NCBI GenBank assembly: GCA_020746105.1 | Contig: CM036657.1 | Coordinates: forward strand, 7,727,087 to 7,791,086 | DNA length: 64,000 nt | Reading direction: 5' to 3' | From: Trogon surrucura | Lineage: Eukaryota > Chordata > Aves > Trogoniformes > Trogonidae | Shown: positions 49,670 through 63,043 of the stretch, one piece after another | Layout: each line of letters opens with the position of its first letter | Position numbering within the stretch: the first letter of the stretch is position 1 | Position numbers and translations under genes: made by a program | The notes under the pieces: model-generated | What the model saw: the letters and a program-made list of their open reading frames with translations, nothing else | What the model was told of the DNA's origin: nothing | Database searches by the model: none

Positions 49670-51163
49670 CCACGGGTGCTGAGGGAGCTGGCTGATGTCA
49701 TTGCTAGACCACTCTCCATCATCTTTGCCAAGTCTTGGGAGACGGGAGAGGTGCCTGAGGACTGGAGGGAAGCAAATGTCACTCCAGTCTTCAAAAAGGG
49801 CAAGAAGGAGGACTCGGGAAACTATAGACCGGTCAGCCTCACCACCATCCCTGGGAAAGTGATGGAACGACTTATCCTTGGTGCCATCTCAAGGCATATC
49901 AAGGATAAGAGGGTCATTAGAGACAGTCAACATGGCTTCACCAAGGGGAAGTCGTGCTTGACTAACCTCATAGCCTTTTATGAGGATATAACAAGGTGGA
50001 TAGATGATGGCAGAGCGGTGGATGTGGTCTACCTTGACTTCAGTAAAGCATTTGACACAGTCTCCCACAGCATCCTTGCTGCTAAACTGAGGAAGTGTGG
50101 TCTAGACTCTCGGGTAGTGAGGTGGACTGTGAACCGGCTAAGGGAAAGAAACCAGAGAGTCGTGGTCAATGGGGCGGAGTCTGGTTGGAGGCCTGTATCC
50201 AGTGGAGTCCCTCAAGGGTCGGTACTGGGACCAGTATTATTCAATATATTCATCGATGACTTGGATGAGGGACTAGAGAGTACTATCAGCAAGTTTGCTG
50301 ATGACACCAAGCTGGGAGGAGTGGCTGTGCTGCCATTCAGCGAGATCTGGACAGGCTGGAGGGTTGGGCAGGGAAAAATTTAATGAAATATAACAAGGGT
50401 AAGTGTAGAGTCTTGCATCTGGACAGGAACAACCCCAGGTTCCAGTATAGGTTGGGAAACAACCTGTTTGAGAGCAGGGTAGGGGAAAGGGACCTGGGAG
50501 TCTTGGTGGACAGCAGGATGACCATGAGCCAGCAATGTGCCCTTGTGGCCAGGAAGGCCAATGGCATCCTGGGGTGTATTAGAAGGGGGGTGGTTAGTAG
50601 GTCGAGAGAGGTTCTCCTTCCCCTCTACTCTGCCCTGGTGAGACCCCATCTGGAATATTGTGTCCAGTTCTGGGCCCCTCAGTTCAAGAAAGACAGGGAA
50701 CTGCTGGAGAGAGTCCAGCACAGGGCAACTAGGATGATTCAGGGAGTGGAGCATCTCCCTTATGAGGAAAGGCTGAGGGAGCTGGGGCTCTTTAGTTTGG
50801 AGAAGAGGAGGCTGAGGGGTGACCTCATTAATGTTTACAAATATATCAAGGGTGAGTGTCACGAGGATGGAGCCAGGCTCTTCTCGGTGACAACCACTGA
50901 TAGGACAAGGGGTAATGGGCTGAAACTGGAACATAAGAGGTTCCGCTTAAACTCGAGAAGAAACTTCTTCTCAGTGAGGGTGACGGAACAGTGGCACAGG
51001 CTGCCCAGGGAGGTTGTGGAGTCTCCTTCTCTGGAGACATTCAAGACCTGCCTGGACACGTTCCTATGTAGCATTATCTAGGCGTTCCTGCTCTGGCAGG
51101 GGGATTGGACTTGATGATCTTTCGAGGTCCCTTCCAATCCCTGACATTCTGTGATTCTGTGAT
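49670..51163 (+). mobile_element. CR1 LINE, 5'-truncated
   Basis: Plus strand, from [17 protein letters not shown] to the terminal repeat near 51163 (TTCTGTGATTCTGTGATTTG). RT motifs [19 protein letters not shown] and FADDTK are present. The coding frame is broken near 50325, where bases encoding part of ADSPEGCA are lost, and continues at 50383-51081. Confidence 0.93.
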
Positions 51164-51167
51164 TTGT

Positions 51168-53022
51168 ACCCCATGCAACTACAGCTGTCCTAGAGCAAAA
51201 AGGAGGACAGTGGCTGTCACTGGGGCAGATGCTGAAATCCCAAGCTGTTCCTTTGAGGCAGGACGACGTAGAACTGAGAGTGACTGCAATCGATCCCGAA
51301 TCCAGCAACTTCCCTAACTGCTGACTCTGAGCTAACTCATGATTGCTTGCAGGTGATGGAGCAGGTGTACTCCAGCGGAGCTGACCTGAGAGATACGACT
51401 GTGAAAGATGCGGACTGGGACTGGTTTGTGGATGGCAGCATCTTTATGCGAGATGGCATACGAGAAGCAGGACATGCAGTGGTAACTGTCAAAGGACTAA
51501 TCAGGGCTAAAGCTCTACCACCTAACACGTCGGACCAGAAAACAGAACTTATGGCTTTTCTAAGAGCCCTGGAGCTGTCACAAGACAAAATTGTTAACAT
51601 ATGGACAGACTCAAAATTTGCCTTTGGGGTAATTCATGCTCTTGGAGCTCTCTGGAAAGAAAGGGGACTTTTAGCCTCCCAAGGCTCCCCTATCAAATAT
51701 GGATCAATGATCCAGCAGTTGTTACAAGCCGTTGACCTGCCTAAATTAATAGCAATCCTGCATTGTAAGGTACATCAATTTGGAAACAACCTAATGCATA
51801 TAGGGAACCAATTGGCAGATAAGGCTGCAAAAGAGACAGCTGAAAGTCAAATACTGTTAGTTTTACCAGAAAAATTTCAGAGGTTGGGACCTGAAAGCCT
51901 GCAGTACACACCAGAAGATAATCAGTTGGCTAATATACTAAAGGCAGATAAAAATCTGGATGGATAGTAGGTAACTCCTTCCCATCATAGGTAGTCACAC
52001 AAGAGATTATGCATGGATTGGCCAGGAGACTCACTGGGGAATTGAAGCAATGACAGAAGCATTAAAAGAATAAGTGCTAAGTGTGCGAATGACTGGAATA
52101 ATCAAAAGAGTAGTAAAGAAATGTGAGTTATGTTTAAAGAACAATCCGCACGTATCCCAAAGATCTTCGCTAGGAGTCACAAAAAGAAGAAACAGTCCTG
52201 AAGACTATCGGCAAACAAACTTTTCCAAACTACTGCGACAAAATGGGTATCGGTACCTTTTAGTAATGATAGGTACTTTTTCAGACTGGCCAGAGGCTTT
52301 TCCTTGTTGCACCAATAAAGTAAGAGAGGTAGCAAAGGTATCACTTAAAGAAGTAGTACCAAGGTTTGGGGTGTCTATAGGACTATCTTTAGATAGGGGC
52401 CCACATTTCATAGCAGAAGCTGTTCAGCATTAGGGATAATCCCATATTATGGGATCTCCATACCCCATGGAGGCCACAATCAAGTGGGAAGGTAGAAAGA
52501 ATGAATCAAAGCTTGAAGAGACAAATGAGTAAAATCTGTCAGGAAGCTCACATCAAGTGGCCAGATGCTTTACCTTTAGCCTTGCTATGGGTACGTATTC
52601 AGCCCAGGTCTAAAGAAAAGGTTAGCCCATTTGAAATCATGTATGGCAAACCTTATCAGGTGACAGAAGTAGGGGTTAATCCTGAGACTGTAGGAAGGCA
52701 TTACCTGAAAGAATGTCTTCTCTCTCTAGGAAAAGTTCTCTCCTCTCTTCACAGGCATATCACTGTGAGCGCATCGCTCTCCCTGGATGTACCTGTGCAC
52801 CAGTACCAGCCTGGAGACTGGGTGCACCTGAAGATGTGGTCAGACGAGCCATTGAAGGAGAGGTGGAAAGGACCCTTCCAGATTCTACTCATCACCTACA
52901 CAGCCATCAAGCTTGAAGGAGTTACTCCATGCATCCATTACACCAGGATTAAACTGGCTACGTCGACCGGATGGACTGTCAAACAAGGACCTTTGCGTTT
53001 GAAACTAACTCAGGAATCATGA
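51168..53022 (+). pseudogene. pol: ERV-J pol: RNase H and integrase
   Basis: The open part 51347-51967 is a gammaretroviral RNase H with WFVDGS, KTELMAF, IWTDSKFAFG and LADKAAK, the four acidic positions of the active site. Stops follow at about 51965-52075. Integrase then shows CELCLKN (second half of the zinc site) and GYRYLLVMIG. The position of the first catalytic Asp reads QTNFSKL, so Asp is replaced by Asn. LSLDRGPHF keeps the second Asp. A stop at 52431-52433 and a frameshift precede the SSGKVERMN block with the Glu. The last frame, 52501-53022, ends with the PGDWVHLK, WKGPFQIL and CIHYTRIK C-terminal domain. Confidence 0.9.
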
Positions 53023-53857
53023 TATGTTGGGCGATTTTCCTGATAGGAAGCTGGGACAGTAAGGGCAGGAGAATTAAATGGAAACGATGGGGGGAGATTT
53101 GATTCACACTCACGCCCACACATTGATACATCATCAGAACCTATGGGAGCAAAATATACACTTGCAAATAGTACATCAAATAACGAGGAGTATCGATAGA
53201 TCAAATTGTTGTAATTGGGCAATGCAAATTCAGAAAGGAAAAGTGATGCCAGGATATTGGAATGTACCAAATAAGAAGGGATGGTATTGGATATGTGGGG
53301 ATAAGGCAAGAAAGGCTCTACCTCCGAATTGGGAAGGAATTTGTACTTTAGGTGCTTTAGTTCCTAGAATGACTATCACTGATAAATTACATGAGGGTTC
53401 TGGGATTAGATCTTATATGAGAATATTTAAAAGAAGTTATAACCCCTTAGCTGAAAGGCCCACTAACTTCCGCTCCTTTGCATGGTCGTTCTTACCATGG
53501 CTGGGAGTTGGCAAATTAGAAAAGGCAATTGTAAATATCTCAGCTGAATTGGAGAATATCGAAAACAAAACCGTTGATGCCATTACTGCCCTATAGGAGG
53601 AAGTATTTCAGATAAGTAAAATTGGCATACAAAATAGAATGACTCTGGACATGCTATTAGCATCTCAGGGAGGGGTCTGCACAGTGGTAAATTCAAGTTG
53701 CTGTGTGTATGTTGATCCATCTGGCAGGATAACTGCAGATCTAAAGGAAATTTGGAAACGTACCCAGGTGCTACATCAAATCCAGAAAGATGATACTTCC
53801 TCAGGATTTTTGCAAGTATGGAATTGGCTGATTTCCTGGTTCCCTGATGTGTCAATG
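53022..53857 (+). pseudogene. env: ERV-J envelope, shortened
   Basis: Surface sequence is largely deleted; recognisable text starts near 53210 ([15 protein letters not shown]), which parallels ERV-A. No furin RXKR or long hydrophobic fusion peptide is seen ahead of the heptad repeat ([14 protein letters not shown]). TAG at 53594-53596 breaks the frame. It resumes with LASQGGVCTVVNSSCCVYV, a complete CX6CC motif, and ends in a stop at 53858-53860, just short of the hydrophobic span seen in another frame (VVILVILEMVGVVVL region near 53875-53940). Confidence 0.88.
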
Positions 53858-54020
53858 TGAATAAAGAAGTTGATAACAGTAGTGATTTTAGTGATACTAG
53901 AAATGGTAGGTGTGGTTGTTTTATGGCAATGCTGTGTTAAATATTGTTGTTGTTGTTGTTTTAGATACATAGATTAGGAAGTAAGGAATTATTATTCACC
54001 TAAGTCCCAAAGGGGGGAAA

Positions 54021-54668
54021 TGTTGCCATAAGGGTGGCAGAATAATTTTTTACTGCCTTAAGAGGGGTAAATCAGTCTTTCAAAGAATACTGCTTCAAGG
54101 ATGGGAAGAGGTGACAAGGAAATTTTCCAGCCAGTTAGTAGAAAACATAAGAAGATAGTGTGCACCTGGAGATAGCAAGTAAACCACTGTTTAGAAAGTT
54201 TTAACGAGCTGTTTGTCCTTGGGGTGTGTGGAACCAAACCTAAGCGGGGGGTTTCTAGTCAAAACCCTCGTTATGGAGATTAGAGGGTACCAAAACATCA
54301 AGAACTGTTTATGAAAGGCTGAAAATGAGCCAAAATTAAATAGGGCAGTGGGAGGTGACGACCACTGACTCAGTTCAGAGCACTGAAAACTCGCCTCCCC
54401 ACATCCGCAAGGAGCACGCGTGCTAATTTACATGAGAGGCGAAGCTAATTTTAATATACTGATCCAATGATGAATGTAACCATTATCACTAACCAGTGAC
54501 TGTAGAATTAGTGGCAAGTTAGGCACGTTTATACTAATAAGTTACAAAATAACTATGTTGCAGTTTTCTGATGCAGTATGCTAGTTGCATCTAGCATCCA
54601 AACTTGGCCAACTTTGCTAATAAACCAGTGTCAGCTTTCTAAACTGTCATTTGGTTTAGAGAGTTACA
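54021..54668 (+). repeat. ERV-J 3' LTR
   Basis: Starts TGTTGCCATAAGG after the purine tract AAAGGGGGGAAA. AATAAA at 54619-54624. The end is placed at AGAGTTACA (54668), where the CR1 begins. No 5' partner to compare. Confidence 0.78.
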
Positions 54669-55597
54669 GTATCACAGTATGCTAGCGATTGGAAGGGACC
54701 TCAAAAGATCATCTAGTCCAATCCCCCTGCCAGAGCAGGAATGCCCAGATGATGTTACACAGGAAGGCGTCCAGGAGGGTTTTGAATGTCTCCTCTCCAA
54801 GGAGACTCCACAACCTCCCTGGGCAGCCTGTGCCAGTGGTCTGTCACCCTCACTGAGAAGAAGTTTTTTCTCAAGTTTAAGCGGAACCTCTTGTGTTCCA
54901 GCTTGATTCCATTACCCCTTGTCCTCTCATTGTTTGCCACCGAGAAGAGCCTGGCTCAATCCTCGTGACACTCCCCCTTTATATATTTATAAACACTAAT
55001 AAGGTCACCCCTCAGCCTCCTCTTCTCCAAACTAAAGAGTGCCAGCTCCCTCAGCCTTTCCTCATAAGGGAGATGCTCCACTCCCTGAATCATCCTAGTT
55101 GCCCTGTGCTGGACTCTCTCCAGCAGTTCCCTGTCTTTCTTGAACTGAGGGGCCCAGAACTGGACACAATATTCCAGATGGGGTCTCACCAGGGCAGAGT
55201 AGAGGGGAAGGAGAACCTCTCTCGACCTACTAACCACCCCCCTTCTAATATACCCCAGGATGCCATTGGCCTTCCTGGCCACAAGGGCACATTGCTGGCT
55301 CATGGTCATCCTGCTGTCCACCAAGACTCCCAGGTCCCTTTCCCCTACACTGCTCTCTAATAAGTCATTCCCCAACTTATACTGGAACCTGGGGTTGTTC
55401 CTGTCCAGATGCAAGACTCTACACTTACCCTTGTTATATTTCATTAATTTTTCCCCACCCAACTCTCCAGCCTGTCCAGGTTTCGCTGGATGGCAGCACA
55501 GCCTTCTGGGCTGTCAGCCACTCCTCCCAGCTTGGTGTCATCAGCAAACTTGCTGATAGTACTCTCTAGTCCCTCATCTAAGTCATCGATGAATATA
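54669..55597 (-). mobile_element. CR1 LINE fragment
   Basis: Minus strand, from the 3' terminus (TATCACAGTATGCTAGCGATTGG) to the RT region around FADDTKLGG, where it is cut by the next CR1. Coding frames 55462-54956 and 54940-54755 are broken. Confidence 0.9.
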
Positions 55598-57800
55598 TCA
55601 TAGAATCATAGAATCATAGAATGTTAGGGATTGGAAGGGACCTCGAAAGATCATCAAGTCCAATCCCCCTGCCAGAGCAGGAATGCCTAGACTATGCCAC
55701 ATAGGAATGTGTCCAGGCACGTCTTGAATGTCTCCAGAGAAGGAGACTCCACAACCTCCCCGGGCAGCCTGTGCCAGTGTTCCGTCACCCTCACTGAGAA
55801 GTTTCTTCTCGAGTTTAAGCGGAACCTCTTATGTTCCAGTTTCAGCCCATTACCCCTTGTCCTATCAGTGGTTGTCACCGAGAAGAGCCTGGCTCCATCC
55901 TTGTGACACTCCCCCTTGATATATTTGTAAACACTAATGAGGTCACCCCTCAGCCTCCTCTTCTCCAAACTAAAGAGCCCCAGCTCCCTCAGTCTTTTTT
56001 CATAAGGGAGATGCTCCACTCCCTGAATCATCCTAGTTGCCCTGTGCTGGACTCTCTCCAGCAGTTCCCTGTCTTTCTTGAACTGAGGGGCCCAGAACTG
56101 GACACAGTATTCCAGATGGGGTCTCACCAGGGCAGAGTAGAGGGGAAGGAGAACCTCTCTCGACCTACTAACCACCCCCCTTCTAATACACCCCAGGATG
56201 CCATTGGCCTTCTTGGCCACAAGGGCACAGTGCTGGCTCATGGTCATCCTGCTGTCCACCAGGACCCCCACGTCCCTTTCCCCTACACTGCTCTCTAACA
56301 GGTTGTTTCCCAACCTATACTGGAACCTGGGGTTGTTCCTGTCTAGATGTAGGACCCTACACTTTCCCTTGTTATATTTCATTAAATTTTTCCCCGCCCA
56401 ACCCTCCAGCCTGTCCAGATCTCGCTGGATGGCAGCACAGCCTTCTGGGCTGTCAGCCACTCCTCCCAGCTTGGTGTCATCAGCAAATTTGCTGATAGTA
56501 CTCTCTAGTCCGTCATCCAAGTCATTGATGAATATATTGAATAATACTGGTCCCAGTACTGACCCTTGAGGGACTCCACTGGATACAGGCCTCCAACCAG
56601 ACTCCGCCCCATTGACCACGACTCTCTGGCTTCTTTCCCTTAGCCAGTTCGCAGTCCACCTCACTACCCGAGAGTCTAGACCACACTTCCTCAGTTTAGC
56701 AGCAAGGATGCTGTGGGAGACTGTGTCAAATGCTTTACTGAAGTCAAGGTAGACCACATCCACCGCTCTGCCATCATCTATCCACCTTGTTATATCCTCG
56801 TAAAAGGCTATGAGGTTAGTCAAGCACGACTTCCCCTTGGTGAAGCCATGTTGACTGTCTCTAATGACCCTCTTATCCCTGATATGCCTTGAGATGGCAC
56901 CAAGGATAAGTCATTCCATCACTTTCCCAGGGATGGAGGTGAGGCTGACCGGTCTATAGTTTCCCGAGTCCTCCTTCTTGCCCTTTTTGAAGACTGGAGT
57001 GACATTTGCTTCCCTCCAGTCCTCAGGCACCTCTCCCGTCTCCCAAGACTTGGCAAAGATGATGGAGAGTGGTCTAGCAATGACATCAGCCAGCTCCCTC
57101 AGCACCCGTGGATGCATCCCATCTGGACCCATGGATTTATGGATGTCCAGATTGCTTAATTGGTCCCTAACCCAGTCCTCATCGACTAAAGCAAACTCCT
57201 CCACTGCCCTGACTTCCTCTGGGGCCTCAGGGGAACGGGGCTCCTCAGGACAGCCTCCGGCAGAGTAGACAGAGGCAAAGAAGGCATTCAGTAACTCTGC
57301 CTTCTCTGTATCTTCTGTCACCAAGGCACCCACCTCATTCATCAGTGGACCTACATTGCCTCTGGTGTTAGTTTTATCTGCCACGTATTTGAAAAAGCTC
57401 TTCCTGTTGTCCTTGACCCCTCTCGCCAGGTTCAATTCTAGGGAGGCCTTTGCTTTCCTAGTTGCCTCCCTACATCCTTGGACAACAGCCTTATATTCTT
57501 CCCAAGTGGCCAGCCCCGCCTTCCAAGATCTGTAAATTCTCCTCTTGCCCTTGAGCTTACCCAGCAGATCCCTGTTTAGCCACGCAGGTCTCCTGGCTCC
57601 CTTCCTTGACTTCCTACATGTCGGGATGCTCTGATCTTGAGCACGGTAGAAGCAGTCTCTGAACACTAACCAACTATCTTGGGTCCCTTTACCTTCAAAC
57701 AGCCTTGCCCATGGGATTTTCTCTAGTAATTGTTTGAAAAATCCAAAGTTTGCCTTGGTGAAGTCCAGGGTTGCAATTCTGCCATGCTCACTACTTTCCA
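55598..57800 (-). mobile_element. CR1 LINE, longest copy
   Basis: Minus strand, about 2.2 kb. The 3' end has repeated ATCATAGA units at 55598-55620. The frame 57807-56911 covers the linker after the endonuclease and the RT start ([30 protein letters not shown]). A TGA replaces an Arg codon at about 56908-56910. The frame 56823-55687 continues with [19 protein letters not shown] and FADDTK to the C-terminus. Endonuclease and ORF1 are missing. A 3-base loss near 55800 removes one residue. Confidence 0.93.
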
Positions 57801-60800
57801 AAAACAAAAGGAAAACATTTTTTTTTTCTCCAATTGCTCAAGCAGGACAATTAGAAGAAAACCTTGGTAGCTTAGCAACATTTTATTGCAACATGGGGGA
57901 TGACTGCATGGGAGACTCAGGTTTAAGTCTAGACTTTCTTATCTATTAGATTTTCCTGCAAACCTTCTTCCCCCTATAGAGACAGTGACTAAACATTGCT
58001 CAGTAATCGGGCATCATGCAAAAGTTATAGGCTTCAACAATGCAGCACTTGCTAATGCACCAGCAGAAGACCAGGACCTGCCTTTTACTCAGCCTGCTCA
58101 GACACACAAGTCTTTTAGAAAACCTTTAAATGTTTGCCTCCTGTAGCTCTTTGAACATCCATCAGTTTGTTACTGCTCTTATAGTTGTGGTTTTATTTTG
58201 CAGTCTTTCCTAAGCAAACAAGGGACTCTGATCTCATAAGCACATGAAATTCTTTCCCTCATAAATAACTTCAAAGAAGTTAATTACTAATAAGTGTCAA
58301 AAACTATCCTGGATTCTCATGTGCATTGTTGATCTATGACGGTGGAGATTTCAATCACAGTCTTCATACTGATCACGATTTTGCATATATATGTGTATAT
58401 AGCCTCAAATATGTGTACTTATATGTATTTAAGACTTTATAAATTAATATAGAAGCAGTAACATGAATAACAGGCACAACACGTTAGCAGAAATATAACA
58501 TCAGTCAATGAAGCACAGGACCAGCAGGAGGTAATTTAAAGCTACATAATTTAGGATAGAGAGTGAATGGACATACTGGATCTGCTTGGGAATTCCAGGT
58601 ATAAAGGACTGTTTAGCTAGGAAAGTCATAAAAGGAATTGATAACTAGAAGTTGAAATCAGAGAGAAGATTGCATTGCAGTGAAGATGTACGTGGTTCAT
58701 AGTGATTAATCATTCCAGAAACATAATAGGAGGACTGGTAAAAATCACCATCTCATGACATTTTCAGGTTGGAGACTGGATGACTTCCTAAAAGATTTAT
58801 AAGCGAAGTAATTGGGTTCAGGACAAGAGCAGACATGAAATGACTTAAGAACTGCCTAACTGACAGATCTCTGAAAGTAATTGCCAATGCAGAATTATTG
58901 TTGAAGTGTTACTAGAGCTTTCCCTTATGCTCTTCTTCAGTGATCTGGGAATAAATATAAAACTACTGCTGATGACATTTTTACATGACAGTATGTTTGG
59001 TGAAATAGCAAAGAATGAGAATCCAGGCCAGCTGGATGTGACAAACTGCACTGTCTGGCTTGGGCAAATAAAATGAATTTTAATATAATAAGATGCTTCT
59101 TGCAAACACAGGCAAAAACCTGGACAAGCACCACAGTGCCACCTTCAAGTTGGATCCTCAAATCTGAAAGCTCTGATGTGATCCTTGGCTCTGCAGTCAC
59201 CAGACTTGGGGTGTATGGCACTAGTAAGGTTGAACTCAAGAGGCTGTTTATGGGTCTGATGGCCACAATTTAGAACATATGGTGACAAAATTGGAGAAGG
59301 TACAAAAAAATCCACAAAAAATGATTGAGAGATGGAGAAAATGATTTGTAGAGCAAGCATTGAAGAATTATGTTCAGCTATCAGAAATAGATTTGATTCC
59401 AGGGGAAAAATGCCTTGTAGGCAAGGAAATTACATGGTACCAAAGGACCGGAGTCAGGTACCTAATTTGAACTTGATGATCTCAGAGGTCTTTTCCAGCC
59501 TCAATAATTAATTCTGTGATTTCTCAAAGGAGCAGGGTTGGGACCATTCCTCTCTTCAGCATTTCCTATATAACAGTTTAGGTGACTCCTACCCACTGTA
59601 AACCCAACTAATTTCTAGCTCTGTCCCCATATTGTAATTGAAAGACCTCACTTAAAACTTTGAGGTCCACTCTGGGACTAGGTGTTATGCTGCCCTGGTG
59701 CAATTCCAGATTTGGTCTGGGATTCCTTTCTGGAAAAAAAGTTTAACTGCATAAAATTAAATTATTCTTTAACCTAAGCCAAGCTGAAGCACTGATGACC
59801 CTAACAGGCTGGAGACAGACTAGATGACATAGATGGTCCATTCTGGCTTGGCAATCATTGAAAATGAATTTGCAGAAGAATCATGTAAAAGTCTCTTGAA
59901 CTTTGACTGACAGCAATGTATATACAGTGCAGTTCTCATGAAAGGTGCCATATAGTACCAAGCAAAATCTTACTAGTCCTTGAAACTAGCCATAAGGTGA
60001 AGACAAACCATGACTTTTCCTAAGAAATTGGTGAATCACTGAAACTGGAGGTTTTTGCTTTGACTGAGTTTGGCTCAGAAAGTTTCTCCAACTCAAATGG
60101 ACTTTTTGGCATAGAAAGGGAAAGAGCCTCACCTTCATGCTAAGATCCCACTGGTGATGTGCAGTATCATTACTTCAATTTCTAACCTGTCTAAATCAGA
60201 GCAGATACCTGAACCTCATCTTCCAGAACAGTGCTCCAAGTATGACACACTTGGCTGGTTTTGGATGGGTCTGCCACTGCATTTTACTGGGCTGCTTCAT
60301 TAGGTATGGATAACATCAACTGGATCAGAAATACTTGATTTCTCTTGTCCACGTACGTTCTCAGTCCCATGGAGAGGATAACTTTTTATTTCTCATGGAA
60401 AGCCACAGGATAGACTTTGCTTTCTTAAAATATGAAGTGTACTCTCTCCCAAAAAATCCCACACCAACAACCTTCAGAGAATATGAAAATGTCTTCCTCC
60501 TTTGCTCTGTATGATTTCATTGGGCCAGTTGCACAGTAGGAAACACAGACCATGCAATAACATCAGCAGACAGAAGGTGCATTTCACAGGTGAGCTGAGG
60601 TTGGCCTCAGAAATTATTTGGAGGAAAAAAAAAAGAGCATACTTACATGCTATTAGTAATGTATAAAATCCTTCGGATGGCAACAGATAATATCCATATG
60701 GATATCCATCCATGGATAATATCCATATGGAGAATATCCAGTTCTCAGTATCTATGCACCTTCTTTATTTAAAATGTAAATCATTAGCTGTTCCTTTCCT

Positions 60801-61693
60801 CCCAGGGCTTTGCAAAACTTGACACATGGATGCTTTATATGCTTAAATTATTTGTTATTGTTGTGGGACACCCAAAAGTTTTAAAGATGAAAACATGAGG
60901 AACAAGATGCATCACATTTCAGAGTGAAGTTCTATCTGAATAACAGTTTGCAAATATACTTTGGGGTGTTTTGCATTGTGTGTGTGAATGAATCAGCTCA
61001 TGCACAATGCAAACGTGATCCCACAAGGCCAAGGTTCAATATTCAGCAAGAATCACTGCTGATATTAAGCCTCTGTCATCTGTGTTGGGTCTCATCTAAG
61101 GGACAGCACCTTTCTCAGCCAAGCAGTTGGTGGCATTAAGTTGGTCAATGTGTTTATGGAATGCTTGAGCCTCTACCATGGTAAGCAGTAGCGCACTCAG
61201 CAGAAAGCAGATTATATTTATCAGTGCCAGGTCTACAGCAGAGCCTCAGGATATCTAATTCTGCCATTTCTCCCTTTCCCCTGTTCGTTATCATTCCCTG
61301 ACACTCCCATGGTGATAGCCAGCCCTGGCATCCAACGATGTAGAGATCCCCTAAGTGGCATCAGGCGTCAGTCCGAGTGACTGTCGCTCCCCAACCCGAG
61401 GGAAAAAGAAAACCAGGCAAAGCCCACTTGATTTGCAAAACCGATGGCTAACTGATTCCCGGTGCTCTGGGGAACATGCAGCACAACTTTTGAATTCACA
61501 CCTCGGTCATTTATCGATGTTTTCTTCTAGCAGCGAGTGAAATTTTTGGGAAAAAACCCACCCAAAACTATGTGGGCACCTAGGGCTGACACGGGTGGGT
61601 TTTGCCCCATGGATGTAGTATTCCCTTGCCTCTTGCATCACAGCATCTTTTTTCTTGCCCTTCTACCCATCAACATTGATTGTTTTTCCCCGA
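57801..61693. other. Non-coding, no gene identified
   Basis: AT-rich, low-repeat sequence with only short frames. An old CR1-like 3' end (about 59455-59525, TGATGATCTCAGAGGTC and CTGTGATTTCT) is the only repeat that I recognise. A short palindromic ATATCCATATGGATAT cluster lies at 60688-60730. It is probably original host sequence. Confidence 0.6.
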
Positions 61694-62482
61694 TGGTCGA
61701 GGGTTAGAGCTGGGCTGGCCACTGAACACTAACAGATGCTCACTAACCCCTCTACCCCTCCAAATGGGAAGGGAAAGGGAATAAGACAGAGAGACTTACG
61801 GACTGAAAAAGAAAACTAAACAGCTTTTATAAAAAAAATAATAGAATTAATGCGGAAATAATGAAAATAATGAACTACATACAAATATATACAAAACTGA
61901 TATTGAACTCATCTTCTCCCCGATAGCAATCCCCACTGATGCTGCAGAGCAGATGGCACTGGGGAAGTCCCAGGCTCAGCAGCACAGGAGGACTGGGTAT
62001 AGGAGCTGGATTCGGGAACTCAGGATTGGGATCTAAGGCAGGAGGAGAGAGTGCTCCTCAGACATCGGCCACTGAAGAAGAGGAAGAGCAGGAAGCCCTT
62101 AATCCCCGTGATCTCTCAGTTTATACCGAATATGATGTATATGGGATGGAATACTCTTGTTGGTCACCTGTCCTGTCTATTACCCCCTGGAGGTGCAACC
62201 TTTTACTTCCTTGTGCCCCCTCTTACTACCCAGTACCCCCAGCGTGGCACACAAGAGCCAGCAGTGGCCTTGGTCACTATAGGAATAAGTATCAGCAAGA
62301 GGCTTTCTGCATCCCAGTCCCAGGCAGTAACTGTAAACATCAGGTGTTACCACTGCCAGTAGCACACACTGTCTGCAAAAACATGCTGCTGACTTCAAGA
62401 TAGTGCAGCCTCTGAGAAGAGACTGAGCTGAGAAGTAAAATCACTGAACAGAATTGGTTCTGTTTAGCTCAAATCAAGAACA
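61694..62482 (-). repeat. LTR family E, second copy
   Basis: 789 bp, minus strand, from TGTTCTTGATTTGAGC to CCCTCGACCA. Colinear with the pieces at 25220-25315, 26534-26782 and 34966-35497, which it joins without interruption. It therefore serves as the intact reference for the nested copy. No clear target duplication. Confidence 0.85.
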
Positions 62483-62717
62483 CCGGTTTCGGCGGGTTCG
62501 ATCGCAGGGCCATGGAACAGCGACCCCTGCCGGCCGGATAGTGCATGCAGAGATCGAGCTACTCGTTATTGAGATTTTCGGGCAAAGAAAGGAGAGGAAA
62601 GTCAGGAGGAAATCATCAGCACGTAAAGCATTGTTCGTGTCTGTACAATTTAACACACAAACGAAATTTTAGGTTTTTGGTTTTTTTTTTTTAGCTTAAA
62701 AATATTAACTGATAAAG

Positions 62718-62862
62718 GTCCTGAAGCCTCCTTCTCTGGAGACTTCCAAAACCTGCCTGGACTGTTTCTGTGTGGCCTGCCCTAGGGGATCCTGCTCTGG
62801 CAGGAGGGTTGGACTAGATGATCTCTAGAGGTCCCTTCCAACCCCAAACATTCTATGATTCT
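62718..62862 (+). mobile_element. CR1 3'-end fragment
   Basis: Encodes SLETSKTCLDCFCVACPRG-like sequence and ends TTGGACTAGATGATCTC and ACATTCTATGATTCTT, the CR1 3' terminus. Confidence 0.88.
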
Positions 62863-62955
62863 TCCTCCATCTGCACAATGTTGTACTCATGCAGCATCAT
62901 GATGTGATTGAGAGAGACTCGTGCAGTTCATTAGGAGTGAGATGCAGACTAATGT

Positions 62956-63043
62956 AATCTTAGAATGGACATTAGGAAAAACTTCTTCATAGAAAAGATT
63001 GTCAAGCATTGGAACAGGCTGCCCAGGGAAGTGGTGGAACACG
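62956..63043 (+). mobile_element. CR1 coding fragment
   Basis: Short piece encoding [20 protein letters not shown], the region before the CR1 C-terminus. Confidence 0.8.

Larger units (their letters stand above)
51168..54668 (+). mobile_element. ERV-J: 3' half of a gammaretroviral provirus
   Basis: Begins in the RT connection just after the CR1 and continues through RNase H, integrase, a shortened env, a purine tract (54008-54020) and one LTR. No 5' LTR, gag or protease is present. Env resembles that of ERV-A in its C-terminal half, but the LTRs differ. A minus-strand CR1 abuts the right end. Confidence 0.88.

Noticed and set aside
61694-62482. Exact target duplication for the second LTR E copy
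   Set aside because: The flanking bases CCCGA and CCGGT do not match, so no duplication is claimed.
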